Below, one piece after another: positions 28,994 through 37,872 of a DNA stretch of 63,635 bases. The stretch is taken from assembly GCA_020849795.1 (NCBI GenBank), contig JADZFR010000005.1:1-63635 (forward strand). The letters are read 5' to 3'. Every line of letters begins with the position of its first letter. Position 1 is the first letter of the stretch. The stretch comes from Planctomycetota bacterium. GTDB lineage: Bacteria; Planctomycetota; UBA8742; UBA2392. Made by a program: the position numbers and the translations under genes. The notes beneath the pieces are model-generated. The model saw only the letters and a list, made by a program, of their open reading frames with translations. It ran no database searches and had not been told where the DNA came from.

Positions 28994-29260
28994 TTACTTG
29001 CTCACAAAGGGCAACAGGGCCATGAAGCGGGCGAGTTTCACGGCGTCGCGAATCAGGCCTTGCTCGGCGTGGGTGGCGCCTGTGCGCTTGCGCGGCAGGA
29101 TTTTTCCCATGCCCGACACGAACTTGCTGAGCGTGTCGATATCTTTGTAGTCCAGAAAGGTCTTCTGGTCTTTGGTGAGCTTGCTTTGCGAAGGCGTGAT
29201 GTTGCGCGACTTCTTCTTCTTCTTCTTCAGCTTGGTCTTGTTGATGCGGATCTTACCCAT
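28994..29260 (-). CDS. rpsR: 30S ribosomal protein S18
   Basis: This is an 88-residue small-subunit protein that pairs with S6. The conserved core is seen (IDYKD-like FLDYKDIDTLSKFVSGMGKILPRKRTG, then AEQGLIRDAVKLARFMALLPFV). The N-terminal extension is a run of lysines (KLKKKKKKSRN). ATG 29260 is chosen; an ATG at 29266 would add two residues. Confidence 0.95.
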   Translation of the reverse strand: MGKIRINKTKLKKKKKKSRNITPSQSKLTKDQKTFLDYKDIDTLSKFVSGMGKILPRKRTGATHAEQGLIRDAVKLARFMALLPFVSK

Positions 29261-29300
29261 GGTCATTCCTTAAGCGGGCCCATGCCCGCGGTTGTGTTTT

Positions 29301-29786
29301 CTAAAGGGTCACGTCGTCGCCGACGTCCTCAACGTTATGGCCCGTGTCTTCACGCTCGGGCGGTTCTGCAAGGTCATCACCATCGTCAATGTCCCGGATC
29401 GTGTTGCCGCCCTTTTCCACGACGTGGATGTGGCGGCCTGACGCGCTGCGTTCGACTTCACGACGAATGAACTGGACAGAGTACGCCACGACTCGAATGC
29501 GAGAGCGGCGCTGCCCCTCGCCGGTCGTCCAGGTGTCCTGCTCCAGGCGGCCTTCCACGAAAACCGGCGAGCCCTTTTTCAGGTACTCGGCGCAGCTTTC
29601 GGCCAGTTTGCGCCAGCTCACCACGTCGATAAAGCAGGTGCGGTCGTGCTTGTCGCCCGCACTTGTCGTGTAGCTGTCGCTCACCGCAAGCCGAAATTCC
29701 GTCACGGGCGTGCCGGAAGGCGTGTGGCGCAGGTCTGGATCGCGGGCGAGGTTGCCCACGAGGAAAACCTTGTTCAGTGTAATCAT
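29301..29786 (-). CDS. ssb: Single-stranded DNA-binding protein
   Basis: The 161-residue protein has the SSB OB-fold (LNKVFLVGNLARDPDLRHTPSG, FIDVVSWRKLAESCAEYLKKGSPVFVEGRL). The acidic tail (DIDDGDDLAEPPERED) ends in DDVTL rather than the usual DDDIPF interaction tip, which is unusual. It lies between rpsF and rpsR as in many bacteria. Confidence 0.95.
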   Translation of the reverse strand: MITLNKVFLVGNLARDPDLRHTPSGTPVTEFRLAVSDSYTTSAGDKHDRTCFIDVVSWRKLAESCAEYLKKGSPVFVEGRLEQDTWTTGEGQRRSRIRVVAYSVQFIRREVERSASGRHIHVVEKGGNTIRDIDDGDDLAEPPEREDTGHNVEDVGDDVTL

Positions 29787-29832
29787 GGCTGTCCGTCCGT
29801 CGTTTGCCGCACCGCGGCGTCGATGTCAGTTG

Positions 29833-30264
29833 CTACTTGCCGCGCGCGACGGCTTTTTCTTCCACGCCGTCTGCCTCAGTGTCGACCTCGATCTCTACGT
29901 CTGCCTCTTTGCGGCCGCCCTTGGGGGCCTCATAGCGATTGAACCACTTCTCGATCGGTACGCCGTCGCGGTTGACGAACAGGTAGCGCAGGATGCGCTC
30001 TGTCAGGCGGCATTCGAGCTCAATCTCCTGCATCTTCAGCGAGTCAACCTTGAACGCCACCAGGATGTATGCGCCGCGCTTGTTCTTGCGCACCTCGTAG
30101 GCCAGGCGTTGCTCGCCCCACAACTCGGCGCGGATGATCGTGGCCTTGTGCTTGGACAGCACAGTGCTGCACAGCTGGATTGCGCCTTCGGTGTCTTTGT
30201 TCGCGAACCCGGGGTCCACGATGAAAAGCCCCTCATAGAGGCTCTGTCCTGTCTCAGATGCCAT
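29833..30264 (-). CDS. rpsF: 30S ribosomal protein S6
   Basis: This is a 143-residue protein (YEGLFIVDPGFANK; IIRAELWGEQRLAYEVRKNKRGAYILVAF). It is longer than the usual 95-130, with a charged C-terminal tail. The start ATG 30264 has AAGGAA upstream. It pairs with S18 in the platform. Confidence 0.95.
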   Translation of the reverse strand: MASETGQSLYEGLFIVDPGFANKDTEGAIQLCSTVLSKHKATIIRAELWGEQRLAYEVRKNKRGAYILVAFKVDSLKMQEIELECRLTERILRYLFVNRDGVPIEKWFNRYEAPKGGRKEADVEIEVDTEADGVEEKAVARGK

Positions 30265-30350
30265 GTCATTTCCTTGCCCGGAAGAAAAGATACCCCCTCG
30301 GTCTAAACGCCCGGCGCACCCGGGGTGCACGCCGGGAGGGGTTCCGTAAG

Positions 30351-31046
30351 TTACTTCTTGGCTTCCTTACCGCCGCCCTTGGCGGCTTCCTTGCCTGCTG
30401 CCGGTGCGGCTGCGGCGGCCGCAGCTGCTGCTGCCGGTGCACCCGTTGCCGAGGGCACGGCGGCTGCAGCGCCGACTGCCGGCACGAGGTCTTCCTCGGC
30501 GCGGCGGGCGTGTGCGCACTTGACGACAACCAGCGAAGCCTTGGCCACAAGTTCGGCGCCTTCCGGCAGCTTCAGTTCACCGAAGTGAATGGCATCGCCA
30601 ACGTCAAGCTTCGTGACTTCGACTTCAATATCCTTGGGAATGCGGTCGGCCGGGCAGTGTACTTCGACGTCGCCATGGCTGACCTCAAGCAGGCCGCCGT
30701 GGGTCGCGCCCTTGGGCGTGCCGCGGAAAGTCAGCGGAATGCGCAGGCGAACCTTGTCGGAAAGCTCGATGCGCACGAAGTCAATGTGCTGGATCTCGTC
30801 GCCCAGGAAGTCGCGCTGCAGTGCGCGCATCAGCGCGTACTGCTCTTCACCGCCCATGTCGAGTTTCACGACGTGGGCCGCTTCATCGACGAGCAACTGG
30901 ATGTCTTTGGATGAAAACAGAAGGTTCTGGTTGCCTTTGCCGCGACCGTACAGCACGCCGGGCATCTGTCCTTCTGCGCGCGCCTTGCGCATGGCCTTGG
31001 TGCCGCTGACAGCGCGGCGCTCGGCCTTCAAAGCCGGGATCTTCAT
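30351..31046 (-). CDS. rplY: 50S ribosomal protein L25/general stress protein Ctc
   Basis: The 231-residue protein binds 5S rRNA. N-terminal domain (LKAERRAVSGTKAMRKARAEGQMPGVLYGRG) and C-terminal TL5-like domain (residues 90-185) are both present, followed by an Ala-rich, Lys-rich tail (GAPAAAAAAAAAAPAAGKE) of about 50 residues. Only 86 bp separate it from rpsF, so pth, which often sits here, is missing. Confidence 0.93.
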   Translation of the reverse strand: MKIPALKAERRAVSGTKAMRKARAEGQMPGVLYGRGKGNQNLLFSSKDIQLLVDEAAHVVKLDMGGEEQYALMRALQRDFLGDEIQHIDFVRIELSDKVRLRIPLTFRGTPKGATHGGLLEVSHGDVEVHCPADRIPKDIEVEVTKLDVGDAIHFGELKLPEGAELVAKASLVVVKCAHARRAEEDLVPAVGAAAAVPSATGAPAAAAAAAAAAPAAGKEAAKGGGKEAKK

Positions 31047-31180
31047 GGTGTCCTCGGTATTGGACCCCCGGGCCTGCGGACCGGATCACGCGCCGGCTTG
31101 GCCTGCCCCTGGGTTCTTTCCCTGAGCCCCGGTGTTGCCGGGGTTTCATAGTTGTCTTGTGCCTTGCTACTTCTCTTCTG

Positions 31181-32914
31181 CTACCTCTTTATCGTCAGCG
31201 CCAGGGAGGTGAAGCCGTAGGCCTTACCTTCCGAATCGCGGGCGGAGAGTTTGAGAATGTAATCACCGGGTGCAAGGGCTGGCTCGGGTTTTCCCTCGAA
31301 ATGTTGCTCAACGATTCCGCCGCCCTTGGAAACTCCGATGTGGGTCAGCTTCATGGTCGCAACGCGCTTGGTGTTGCTGATCGCGTGATTGGCGGCAATC
31401 GCCTCTTCGGCTGCTTTCACCTTCTTGGCGTCGCTGGATGCCAGGTCAGCAGCGACGAACGTCTTCAGCTCGCCGGGGATCTTGCTGCGCGAGACTTCGA
31501 CGCTGCACTCCCACACCAGTTCTTTGTTGTCCGGGCCGAACTGCGGCGCATGCACCTTGATGTGCGCGAAACCTTTTTCGTCGTTCCAGGTGGCATCGGA
31601 CATTTTTTCGGCTTGCAGGCTGGGGTAGCGCAGGCGCAGGCCGGGGTCGCCCGTCAGGTTGTACATGCTGATGTGGCTGCGGTTCAGGGCGTCGCGCTCG
31701 TCTTTTTTGGGAATGATAAAGCGAGCCATGAACTCGAGCTGTCCGCGGTCGGGGTCCTCAGCCAGGATCAACTCGCGCTTGGCGCGCATGAAGGCTTCGC
31801 CCAGAGTGCCGCGCCGATTGGCAATGATCTCGCCGACCAGCGCCTTCTGCAGCAGCGTGTTGCTGTAGGGGTGGCTGTCGCGGCTGCTGGCCACCACGGC
31901 GACAGGCGCCTTTTCGGCAAAACAGATGCGCTCGCACAGGCTGCCCTGCGGATGGTCCATGTAGCCGGTCTGGCACGCGACGATCAGCATGACCGGCAGC
32001 TTGCCGTCGGGGATGTTGAACTTGGCGACATCGTCACCCAGCAGGATCGGGTAGCGTGTTTTCTCGACGTGCATGTTGTCCAGCCGGTCGTAGCTGCCGT
32101 GGCCCATGTACACCAGCATCAGCGCGCCGGCGTTGGCTTCTTCAATCACCTTGTCGCTGAACAGGCGCGGCACGTAGGCGTAGCTGCTGTTGATGTTGGC
32201 GTAGGTCATGCGCACGGTGTACTTGGGGTCGATCGTTTGTTCGGCGAACTTCGTGAACAGGCCCTCCAGCATGCGGTCGACCTGCTCGCCGAAGCGACCT
32301 TCGCCGGCAAAGAACGTCAGGTTGCGCAGCCACTCGCCCTCGCCCGATGCTTCATATGCTTTGACCTTCTTGAGCGCCATCTGCACCTGCTCGTTGCTGC
32401 GGGCGGGGATGCGGCCGATGGCGAACTCGGGCAGGTTGTTTTCATCGTTGTCGATGTCGGCGTAAAAGTTGTCGGTGGTGACGCGTTTGCGGCGTTGCTC
32501 GGTCGGGTTGGAATCCATCTGGCGGGTCAGGAACCAGGGAATCTCGGTTTTTACGTCGTGGCTGGTGGCGTCCTCGTTCGGACAGTCGCCAAGCAGCAAC
32601 ACCTGGAAACCGGTCATGGGGTCGCTGATGGCCTTTGCCGCGGTTTCGATGTGCTGCTTGATCTCGACCATGCCGGCTTTGTCAACTTCGGCCGCTTTGG
32701 CGATTTCAGAAAGCGTGACAACCTTGGGGTTGCGGCCATTGCCTTTGCGGTACGCGGCCCACTCATCGGCCGAGGCCTTCAAGCCATCGGCACAGACAAT
32801 CAGGTAGTCGCAAGGCGCCGGAGCGTCTGAACTCGTCTTTCCGCCGTCCTGCGCAGTGATTGAGGCGGTGGCGACCAGGGCCAGCACGGCGAACAACGTG
32901 ATGAGTCGATTCAT
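31181..32914 (-). CDS. Exported gingipain-like (peptidase family C25) cysteine protease
   Basis: The 577-residue protein has a signal peptide (LITLFAVLALVATASITAQ). It has the C25 caspase-like fold: DYLIVCADGL, FAIGRIPARS, and the catalytic dyad His272 in YMGHGS and Cys314 in IVACQTG. The C-terminal region (about 440-577) is a beta-sandwich (VHAPQFGPDNKELVWECSV). C25 enzymes in porphyromonads are linked to type IX secretion; no CTD-like signature is evident here. ATG 32914 has GGAG upstream; a more upstream start is less likely. Confidence 0.85.
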   Translation of the reverse strand: MNRLITLFAVLALVATASITAQDGGKTSSDAPAPCDYLIVCADGLKASADEWAAYRKGNGRNPKVVTLSEIAKAAEVDKAGMVEIKQHIETAAKAISDPMTGFQVLLLGDCPNEDATSHDVKTEIPWFLTRQMDSNPTEQRRKRVTTDNFYADIDNDENNLPEFAIGRIPARSNEQVQMALKKVKAYEASGEGEWLRNLTFFAGEGRFGEQVDRMLEGLFTKFAEQTIDPKYTVRMTYANINSSYAYVPRLFSDKVIEEANAGALMLVYMGHGSYDRLDNMHVEKTRYPILLGDDVAKFNIPDGKLPVMLIVACQTGYMDHPQGSLCERICFAEKAPVAVVASSRDSHPYSNTLLQKALVGEIIANRRGTLGEAFMRAKRELILAEDPDRGQLEFMARFIIPKKDERDALNRSHISMYNLTGDPGLRLRYPSLQAEKMSDATWNDEKGFAHIKVHAPQFGPDNKELVWECSVEVSRSKIPGELKTFVAADLASSDAKKVKAAEEAIAANHAISNTKRVATMKLTHIGVSKGGGIVEQHFEGKPEPALAPGDYILKLSARDSEGKAYGFTSLALTIKR

Positions 32915-33035
32915 CTGCAAATCTCCGGAAGAGGACCCGCCAATATAGAACCGGCAGGCAGCAAGCCCACGTCTAGTACGCCGATTCAATGCGGACTCAC
33001 GGAAGAAAGCAGATTTGCTGGCGCGGCATGCCGCG

Positions 33036-34625
33036 TTACCGGGTGGCTGCGCGACTTCCCCTTTTGCGGCGCAGGCAGATGATCGCAGGCATCACTAGCA
33101 ACCAGAGCCCGCCGCTATGGGCAAGTGCTGCGCAGCCGCCACTTCCGCCCGATGAATTGCCCGAGCCAGAACTGGTCTGCCCGGCGCCGGCCGCAACGCC
33201 AGTCACGTTGATGGTAAACGGGTCAACGGTCGTGGAGTCATTGTGGCCGAAAGTGATTGCGGCTGCTTTCACGCCCGTCGATTGGGCATTGAAGCGGACT
33301 TCAAAAGTCGCCCAAGCGCCCGGCGCAAGGCTTGCCGGCACGCCGCTGGCATCCAGCACGAAGTCAGGCGACAGGCACGAAACCGTGCCCAGCGTCAGAG
33401 TCGCCGCGCCGGTGTTTTCGATGTAGATCACGGCTGGCCCCGTCGGCATGGTCCCGATCAGGTGCGAGCCAAAGTCGCGGTTGCCGGATGCTGCGGCGCC
33501 ATTGCCGATCCATGCGCCGGCAGCGTTGTCTTCACGAACGGTCACCACAGGAAAGAGCGAAGTCGGCATGCCCGTGCCGGCAACCTCAAACACGAACGGG
33601 ATGGGCTGGCTGGAATCGTTGTGCGTGATCTCAATCTGCGCCGACTTTGCGCCCACGGTATCGGGGTCGAAGGCGACCGTGAACGTAGTGAATGCGCCGG
33701 GAGCAACAGTCGCTGCGGTCGAGCTGGTATCGACCGTGAACAGCGCTGAGTGGGTCCCCGGTGCCACCGAGATGCCGCTGAGCGCCAAAGTCCCGGTGCC
33801 GGTGTTGAGCAGCTTGATCGTGCGCGCGTTCGTCGGCCCGGCGTTGATGTCCTGCCCGCCGAAGTCGCGCATGCTGCCGGCGGCGGTCGCGCCATATGCC
33901 ACGTTTGCGCCGTCGTCAACGGCCAGCGCGGGCACGGTAGGCGTAAACGTGATCTCGAGGTCGACGGGATACTTCGTCATTTCACCGTCGGCGGTAAACA
34001 TGCTGGATACTGGCTGGCAAATGATCTCCTGGCCTGAACCGGCTGGCCCGGCGATGCACTGGCTGTGGATGTTGCCGGTGTTCTCGGGTGAGTGCCAGTT
34101 CGGGTAGCCATAGCGGAACTTGATGATGCCGGTGGCGGTGTCCAGCTTCATTTCGAACAGCACGGCGCCGGGCGCCGACTGGAAGGGGCCGCTTGCAGGC
34201 GGCAGGGTGCGCGTCCAGACCGGGCCCCAGCGCACGACCAGCACGCCCGGGCCGCCGCCGCTGGCCGGCGTGTATTTGCTGAGCACGTCGCCGGCAGCGA
34301 GGTCAAGCCAGAGTGCCGCGACCACCAGGCCGCTGCTGACGTCGGGATTAGAGCCCACGACGGCGGATGGCGGGTTGCTTGCGTTGCCAAGTGTGATGTA
34401 TCCGTTGCTGCCGACCCGAAAGCGGTCGCACGTCTGGCCAAAGAAGTTGAAGGCGAATCCCGCAGGTGCCTGGACTGCGCTGATGGTGTCCACGGCCATT
34501 GCCATCACGGTGGGGTTCGAGAGCGGGGTGTTCGAGTATGCCTGCGACGCGTGCGAGCCCACGTAGCTCTGGGCAGTCAAGCCGCCGGCCAGGCAAACCA
34601 GCAACACGATCAGAATCTGCCGCAT
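33036..34625 (-). CDS. Exported choice-of-anchor D domain protein with C-terminal sorting signal
   Basis: This is a 529-residue secreted protein with a signal peptide ending at GGLTAQS. It contains an N-terminal nidogen-like region (FRVGSNGYITLGNASNPPS) and two immunoglobulin-like repeats of the ASPM/SPD2/Hydin type (GTGTLALSGISVAPGTHSALF and GAATLTLGTVSCLSPDFVL, each with EITHNDSSQPIPFVFEVAGTG-like ends). The C-terminus (GGSGGCAALAHSGG, a hydrophobic stretch, RRKRGSRAATR) is a tripartite sorting tail with a Cys. Probably surface-anchored. Confidence 0.85.
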   Translation of the reverse strand: MRQILIVLLVCLAGGLTAQSYVGSHASQAYSNTPLSNPTVMAMAVDTISAVQAPAGFAFNFFGQTCDRFRVGSNGYITLGNASNPPSAVVGSNPDVSSGLVVAALWLDLAAGDVLSKYTPASGGGPGVLVVRWGPVWTRTLPPASGPFQSAPGAVLFEMKLDTATGIIKFRYGYPNWHSPENTGNIHSQCIAGPAGSGQEIICQPVSSMFTADGEMTKYPVDLEITFTPTVPALAVDDGANVAYGATAAGSMRDFGGQDINAGPTNARTIKLLNTGTGTLALSGISVAPGTHSALFTVDTSSTAATVAPGAFTTFTVAFDPDTVGAKSAQIEITHNDSSQPIPFVFEVAGTGMPTSLFPVVTVREDNAAGAWIGNGAAASGNRDFGSHLIGTMPTGPAVIYIENTGAATLTLGTVSCLSPDFVLDASGVPASLAPGAWATFEVRFNAQSTGVKAAAITFGHNDSTTVDPFTINVTGVAAGAGQTSSGSGNSSGGSGGCAALAHSGGLWLLVMPAIICLRRKRGSRAATR

Positions 34626-34817
34626 GTTGATCTCCGGTTCAGAAACGTGCACACAGTGTATGCGGGTGCGCACGCGGACTGGCCGGGCTGCTGAAAACAG
34701 ACTTCTGCTTTTCAAGCGCTTCGGGGGGGCCATTCGGATTTCAGAAGTGCACACCCGCGACGGCGCGTGTGGCGAAGCGCGTTGATCGGGCGAGCTGCAG
34801 CCGAGTTCAGCGGCCGG

Positions 34818-35771
34818 TCAGCCCCTGAACAGCAGGCTTACCGACTCGTTGAAGTGAATGTTGCGGATGGCCTTGGCCAGCAGGTCAGCGACGCTCAGCA
34901 CTTTCAACTGCTCGAACTCTTTGCCGTCAACGGGCACCGTGTCTGTCACTACGCACTCTTTGATTGGCGCTTTGCGAAGGCGGTCCACGGCTGGGCCGCA
35001 GAACAGGGCGTGGGTGCAGCTGGTGTAGACCTCTTTGGCGCCGAACTTGAGACAGGCCTTTGCGGCATCAACGATGCTGCCGCCGGTGGCGATCATGTCG
35101 TCAATCAGCACGCAGACCTGGCCGTCGACTCTGCCGATCATGTCCAGCACTTCGGTTTCTTCGCCCGAGACGCGGCGCTTGTCCACGATGGCAAGCCCGG
35201 CGTTCAGGCGCTTGCTGTACCCGCGCGCGACCTTTGAGCGGCCGACGTCCGGGGCCACGATGGTGAGGTTCTGGATGTTCAGCCGGTTCTTCAGGTTCTG
35301 GAAGTACTCGTTGATGATCGGTGCCGCGTACAGGTGATCGACGGGGATGTCAAAGAAGCCCTGGATCTGCGCGGCATGCAGATCCATGGTCAGCACACGG
35401 TCGTAGCCCGAGGTCACGATGCAATTGGCGACCAGCTTGGCGCTGATCGGCACCCGGCCTTCATCTTTGCGGTCTTTGCGGGCGTAGCCGTAGTAGGGGA
35501 CCACGGCGGTGATGCGGTCGGCGGATGCTCGCTTGGCTGCGTCGGCGAACAGCAGCATCTCGACCAGGTTGTCGTTGACAGGCGGGCTTGTGCTCTGGAC
35601 GAAAAAGCAGTCCACGCCGCGGATGTCTTCTTCAATCTTTACGTCCACTTCGCCGTCAGGAAACTTCTCGATGCGCGCGTGCCCCAGCGGCACTTCAAGG
35701 ATCTTGCTGATCGACTCAGCCAGTTTGCGGTTGCTGTTGCCGGCAAATATCTTCAAGCCCTTGGTGCGCAT
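34818..35771 (-). CDS. prs: Ribose-phosphate pyrophosphokinase (PRPP synthetase)
   Basis: The 317-residue enzyme makes PRPP from ribose 5-phosphate and ATP for nucleotide and amino acid synthesis. Motifs: FPDGEVDVKIEEDIRG, YYGYARKDRKDEGRVPISAK, DLHAAQIQGFFDIPVDHLYA and the PRPP-binding loop VLIDDMIATGGSI. The length is normal. It is three bases from glmU and almost certainly co-transcribed with it. Confidence 0.97.
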   Translation of the reverse strand: MRTKGLKIFAGNSNRKLAESISKILEVPLGHARIEKFPDGEVDVKIEEDIRGVDCFFVQSTSPPVNDNLVEMLLFADAAKRASADRITAVVPYYGYARKDRKDEGRVPISAKLVANCIVTSGYDRVLTMDLHAAQIQGFFDIPVDHLYAAPIINEYFQNLKNRLNIQNLTIVAPDVGRSKVARGYSKRLNAGLAIVDKRRVSGEETEVLDMIGRVDGQVCVLIDDMIATGGSIVDAAKACLKFGAKEVYTSCTHALFCGPAVDRLRKAPIKECVVTDTVPVDGKEFEQLKVLSVADLLAKAIRNIHFNESVSLLFRG

Positions 35772-35774
35772 GGG

Positions 35775-37043
35775 TCAGCCCCTCTTCTTCAACTCGCGGG
35801 CGGGGGCGCCCACGACCACTGTGTTTTCTGGAACGTCTTTGCCCTTCGGCACCACAGTGTTGGCGCCGGTCTGGGCGTTTTTGCCTACCCTGACCGGGGC
35901 CACCAGTACCGTCCCGCAGCCGATAAACGCGTTGTCGCCGATGCTGGTGTGGTGCTTTTCTTCGCCGTCATAGTTCGCGACAATTGTGCCCGCGCCGATG
36001 TTGGCCTTCTTGCCTATGCTCACGTCGCCCAGGTAGGCCAAATGGCCAGCCTTGGCGCCTTCGTCGAACACCGCGTTCTTGGTTTCGACAAACGCGCCGA
36101 CCTTGCAGCCGTCGAACAGCCGCGTCCCGCCCCGGATGTGCGCAAACGGGCCGATTTCACAGCGCTTGCCGATTTCAACGCCGGTGCGGATCACGCTGCA
36201 CGGGTAAATCACGGTGTCGCGACCGATCTGCACGCCGGCTTCAATGTAAGTGGTGCGCGGGTCAGTGATCGTGACGCCCATTTCGACCATCAGGAACTCG
36301 CAGATGCGGCGGCGTGCCCGACGTTCGGCAATCGCGAGCTGCTTGCGGTCATTAACACCCAGGGTTTCCGCATGGTCTTTCACAACGCTGGCCCGCACCT
36401 TCTTGCCGTCCGCCACCAGCATCTGCACCACGTCGGTCAGGTAGTACTCGGACTGGGCGTTGTCGGCTTTGAGCCGGTCAAGCCGCTTCAGGAGTTCCGG
36501 CGCGTCAAAGATGTAGGTGCCGGTGTTGATTTCGTTGGTGTCTTCCGCGGGCTGCAGGTCCTTCTGCTCGACGATGCGGGTGACATTGCCCTTCTTGTCG
36601 CGCTGGATGCGGCCGTAGCCGCGCGGGTCGGGCACACGCGCGGTCATCACGGTGCAGGCGGGTTTCTTTTCGGCGTGGGTCTCGCGCAGATCGTTCAGGG
36701 TGCGCGCGCGAAGCAGCGGCACGTCGCCGCACAGGATGGCCACGTCACCCTTGTGGCCGGCCAGCAGCTCGCGGCACTGCATCACCGCGTGGCCGGTACC
36801 AAGCTGCGGCTCCTGCGTAACCCACTTGAGGGCGCGATGGTGGCTGAACTGTTCTTTGACCTGCTCGCCGCCGAAACCCACGACCACCATGGTTTCGACA
36901 GTGTTCAGGGCAGCGGCCTGGTCGAGCACCCATTGCAGCATCGGCACACCGGCAAGTTTGTGCAGCACCTTGGGTGTATCCGACTTCATCCGTGTGCTCT
37001 TGCCGGCGGCAAGGATCACGACTTTGAGCGGACGCTGCGGCAT
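35775..37043 (-). CDS. glmU: Bifunctional GlmU (GlcN-1-P acetyltransferase / GlcNAc-1-P uridyltransferase)
   Basis: This enzyme makes UDP-GlcNAc for peptidoglycan and LPS. The N-terminal nucleotidyltransferase shows LAAGKSTRMKSDTPKVLHKL and GDVPLL. The C-terminal left-handed beta-helix holds AGHLAYLGDV (catalytic His and Tyr), ANYDGEEKHHT (Asn and Lys), and GAPARELKK at the end. At 422 residues it is about 30 shorter than E. coli GlmU, mainly in the tail. The ATG at 37043 is chosen because the Rossmann fold begins there. Confidence 0.93.
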   Translation of the reverse strand: MPQRPLKVVILAAGKSTRMKSDTPKVLHKLAGVPMLQWVLDQAAALNTVETMVVVGFGGEQVKEQFSHHRALKWVTQEPQLGTGHAVMQCRELLAGHKGDVAILCGDVPLLRARTLNDLRETHAEKKPACTVMTARVPDPRGYGRIQRDKKGNVTRIVEQKDLQPAEDTNEINTGTYIFDAPELLKRLDRLKADNAQSEYYLTDVVQMLVADGKKVRASVVKDHAETLGVNDRKQLAIAERRARRRICEFLMVEMGVTITDPRTTYIEAGVQIGRDTVIYPCSVIRTGVEIGKRCEIGPFAHIRGGTRLFDGCKVGAFVETKNAVFDEGAKAGHLAYLGDVSIGKKANIGAGTIVANYDGEEKHHTSIGDNAFIGCGTVLVAPVRVGKNAQTGANTVVPKGKDVPENTVVVGAPARELKKRG

Positions 37044-37113
37044 GGCGGCCTCGGGTAGGATGCCCCGCGAGCATATCCGTACAGGCATGCGGGGCAACCC
37101 CACGGCAAACGAG

Positions 37114-37141
37114 ACCGCCCCGACCTTGCAGCCGGGGCGGT
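37114..37141. terminator. Terminator hairpin between the second ECF sigma gene and glmU
   Basis: A 9-bp stem (ACCGCCCCG / CGGGGCGGT) with a 10-base loop lies 31 bp past the stop of the ECF gene on the minus strand. There is no clear T tract, so it may attenuate rather than end transcription. Confidence 0.5.
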
Positions 37142-37172
37142 GGGTGAATCGTGTGGGGAAAGCGGATGCCGG

Positions 37173-37748
37173 TTATGCCGTCTGCGGTGTTGCCGCGCCG
37201 AACTTGCTGCGCAGAAACGCCTTGGCCCGGTGCAGGCGGCTCATGACTGTGCCGATCGGCAGCTTGAGACGGCTGGCAATGTCCTTGTAGCTGAGCTCAC
37301 CGACCGTGTTGAGCAGCAGCACGTCGCGGTAGCGCTCATCCATTTCCTGCAGTCCGGCTTTCAGGTCCTGGTCGAGGTTTTCAAGAAAACGCTCGTCCCG
37401 TGCCATGGTTGTGGCGCTCATCTCCGGCAGGCGGTCGTCGTTTTCCGGCGCATCCATCACGGCGGCCATGTTCTCGACGCCTTCGACGAAGACCGACTTG
37501 ACGCGACGTTTCTTGCGCCGGTACTCGTTGATGAACTGGTTGAACAGAATGCGCCCCAGCCACGCCTTCAGGTTTGTGCCCTGCTCGTACTGGTTGAACT
37601 TGCGCAATCCCCGAATGTAGGTTTCCTGCACCAGGTCTTCCGCGTCGGCGCTGTTGCGCGTGAGGTGGTAGGCCTGTGCGAACATGTCTTGCATCAGTGG
37701 AAGAGCTTCAGCCTCGAAGCGCTGCCTGAGTTCGTTGTGCGTTTTCAT
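37173..37748 (-). CDS. ECF-family RNA polymerase sigma factor, no adjacent anti-sigma
   Basis: The 191-residue sigma factor has region 2 (LTRNSADAEDLVQETYIRGLRKF and NLKAWLGRILFNQFIN) and region 4 (ERYRDVLLLNTVGELSYKDIASRL, PIGTVMSRLHRAKAFLR). It is close to the sigma at 3425-4024. Unlike that gene, no anti-sigma follows; the gene lies downstream of a TetR gene on the same strand, with a palindromic site 86 bp before its start. GGAAGGGG precedes the ATG. Regulation through the TetR protein is plausible. Confidence 0.93.
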   Translation of the reverse strand: MKTHNELRQRFEAEALPLMQDMFAQAYHLTRNSADAEDLVQETYIRGLRKFNQYEQGTNLKAWLGRILFNQFINEYRRKKRRVKSVFVEGVENMAAVMDAPENDDRLPEMSATTMARDERFLENLDQDLKAGLQEMDERYRDVLLLNTVGELSYKDIASRLKLPIGTVMSRLHRAKAFLRSKFGAATPQTA

Positions 37749-37833
37749 ATCTCACCCCTTCCTTCCGTTGACTTGCGGGTTGTCCCGCTTCTCTAGTTGC
37801 GAAAACGTGGCTCGAAATCTCTGTGCGATTTGG

Positions 37834-37847
37834 ACAGACTGGTCTGT
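37834..37847. promoter_or_regulatory. Candidate TetR operator between ECF sigma and tetR
   Basis: ACAGAC-TG-GTCTGT is a perfect 6-bp inverted repeat with a two-base centre, 86 bp upstream of the sigma factor ATG. The core CAGAC-NN-GTCTG is repeated at 38481-38492 in front of the TetR gene itself, the standard pattern of an autoregulated local repressor. Confidence 0.5.
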
Positions 37848-37872
37848 TTTGATCGCCCCCAAAAAAACTTCC

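Noticed and set aside
31157..32830. 557-codon frame on the plus strand opposite the C25 protease
   Set aside because: Antisense to a clear protease gene with catalytic residues; no family features.
35334..37058. 574-codon frame on the plus strand opposite prs and glmU
   Set aside because: Antisense to two well-conserved genes; composition-driven.
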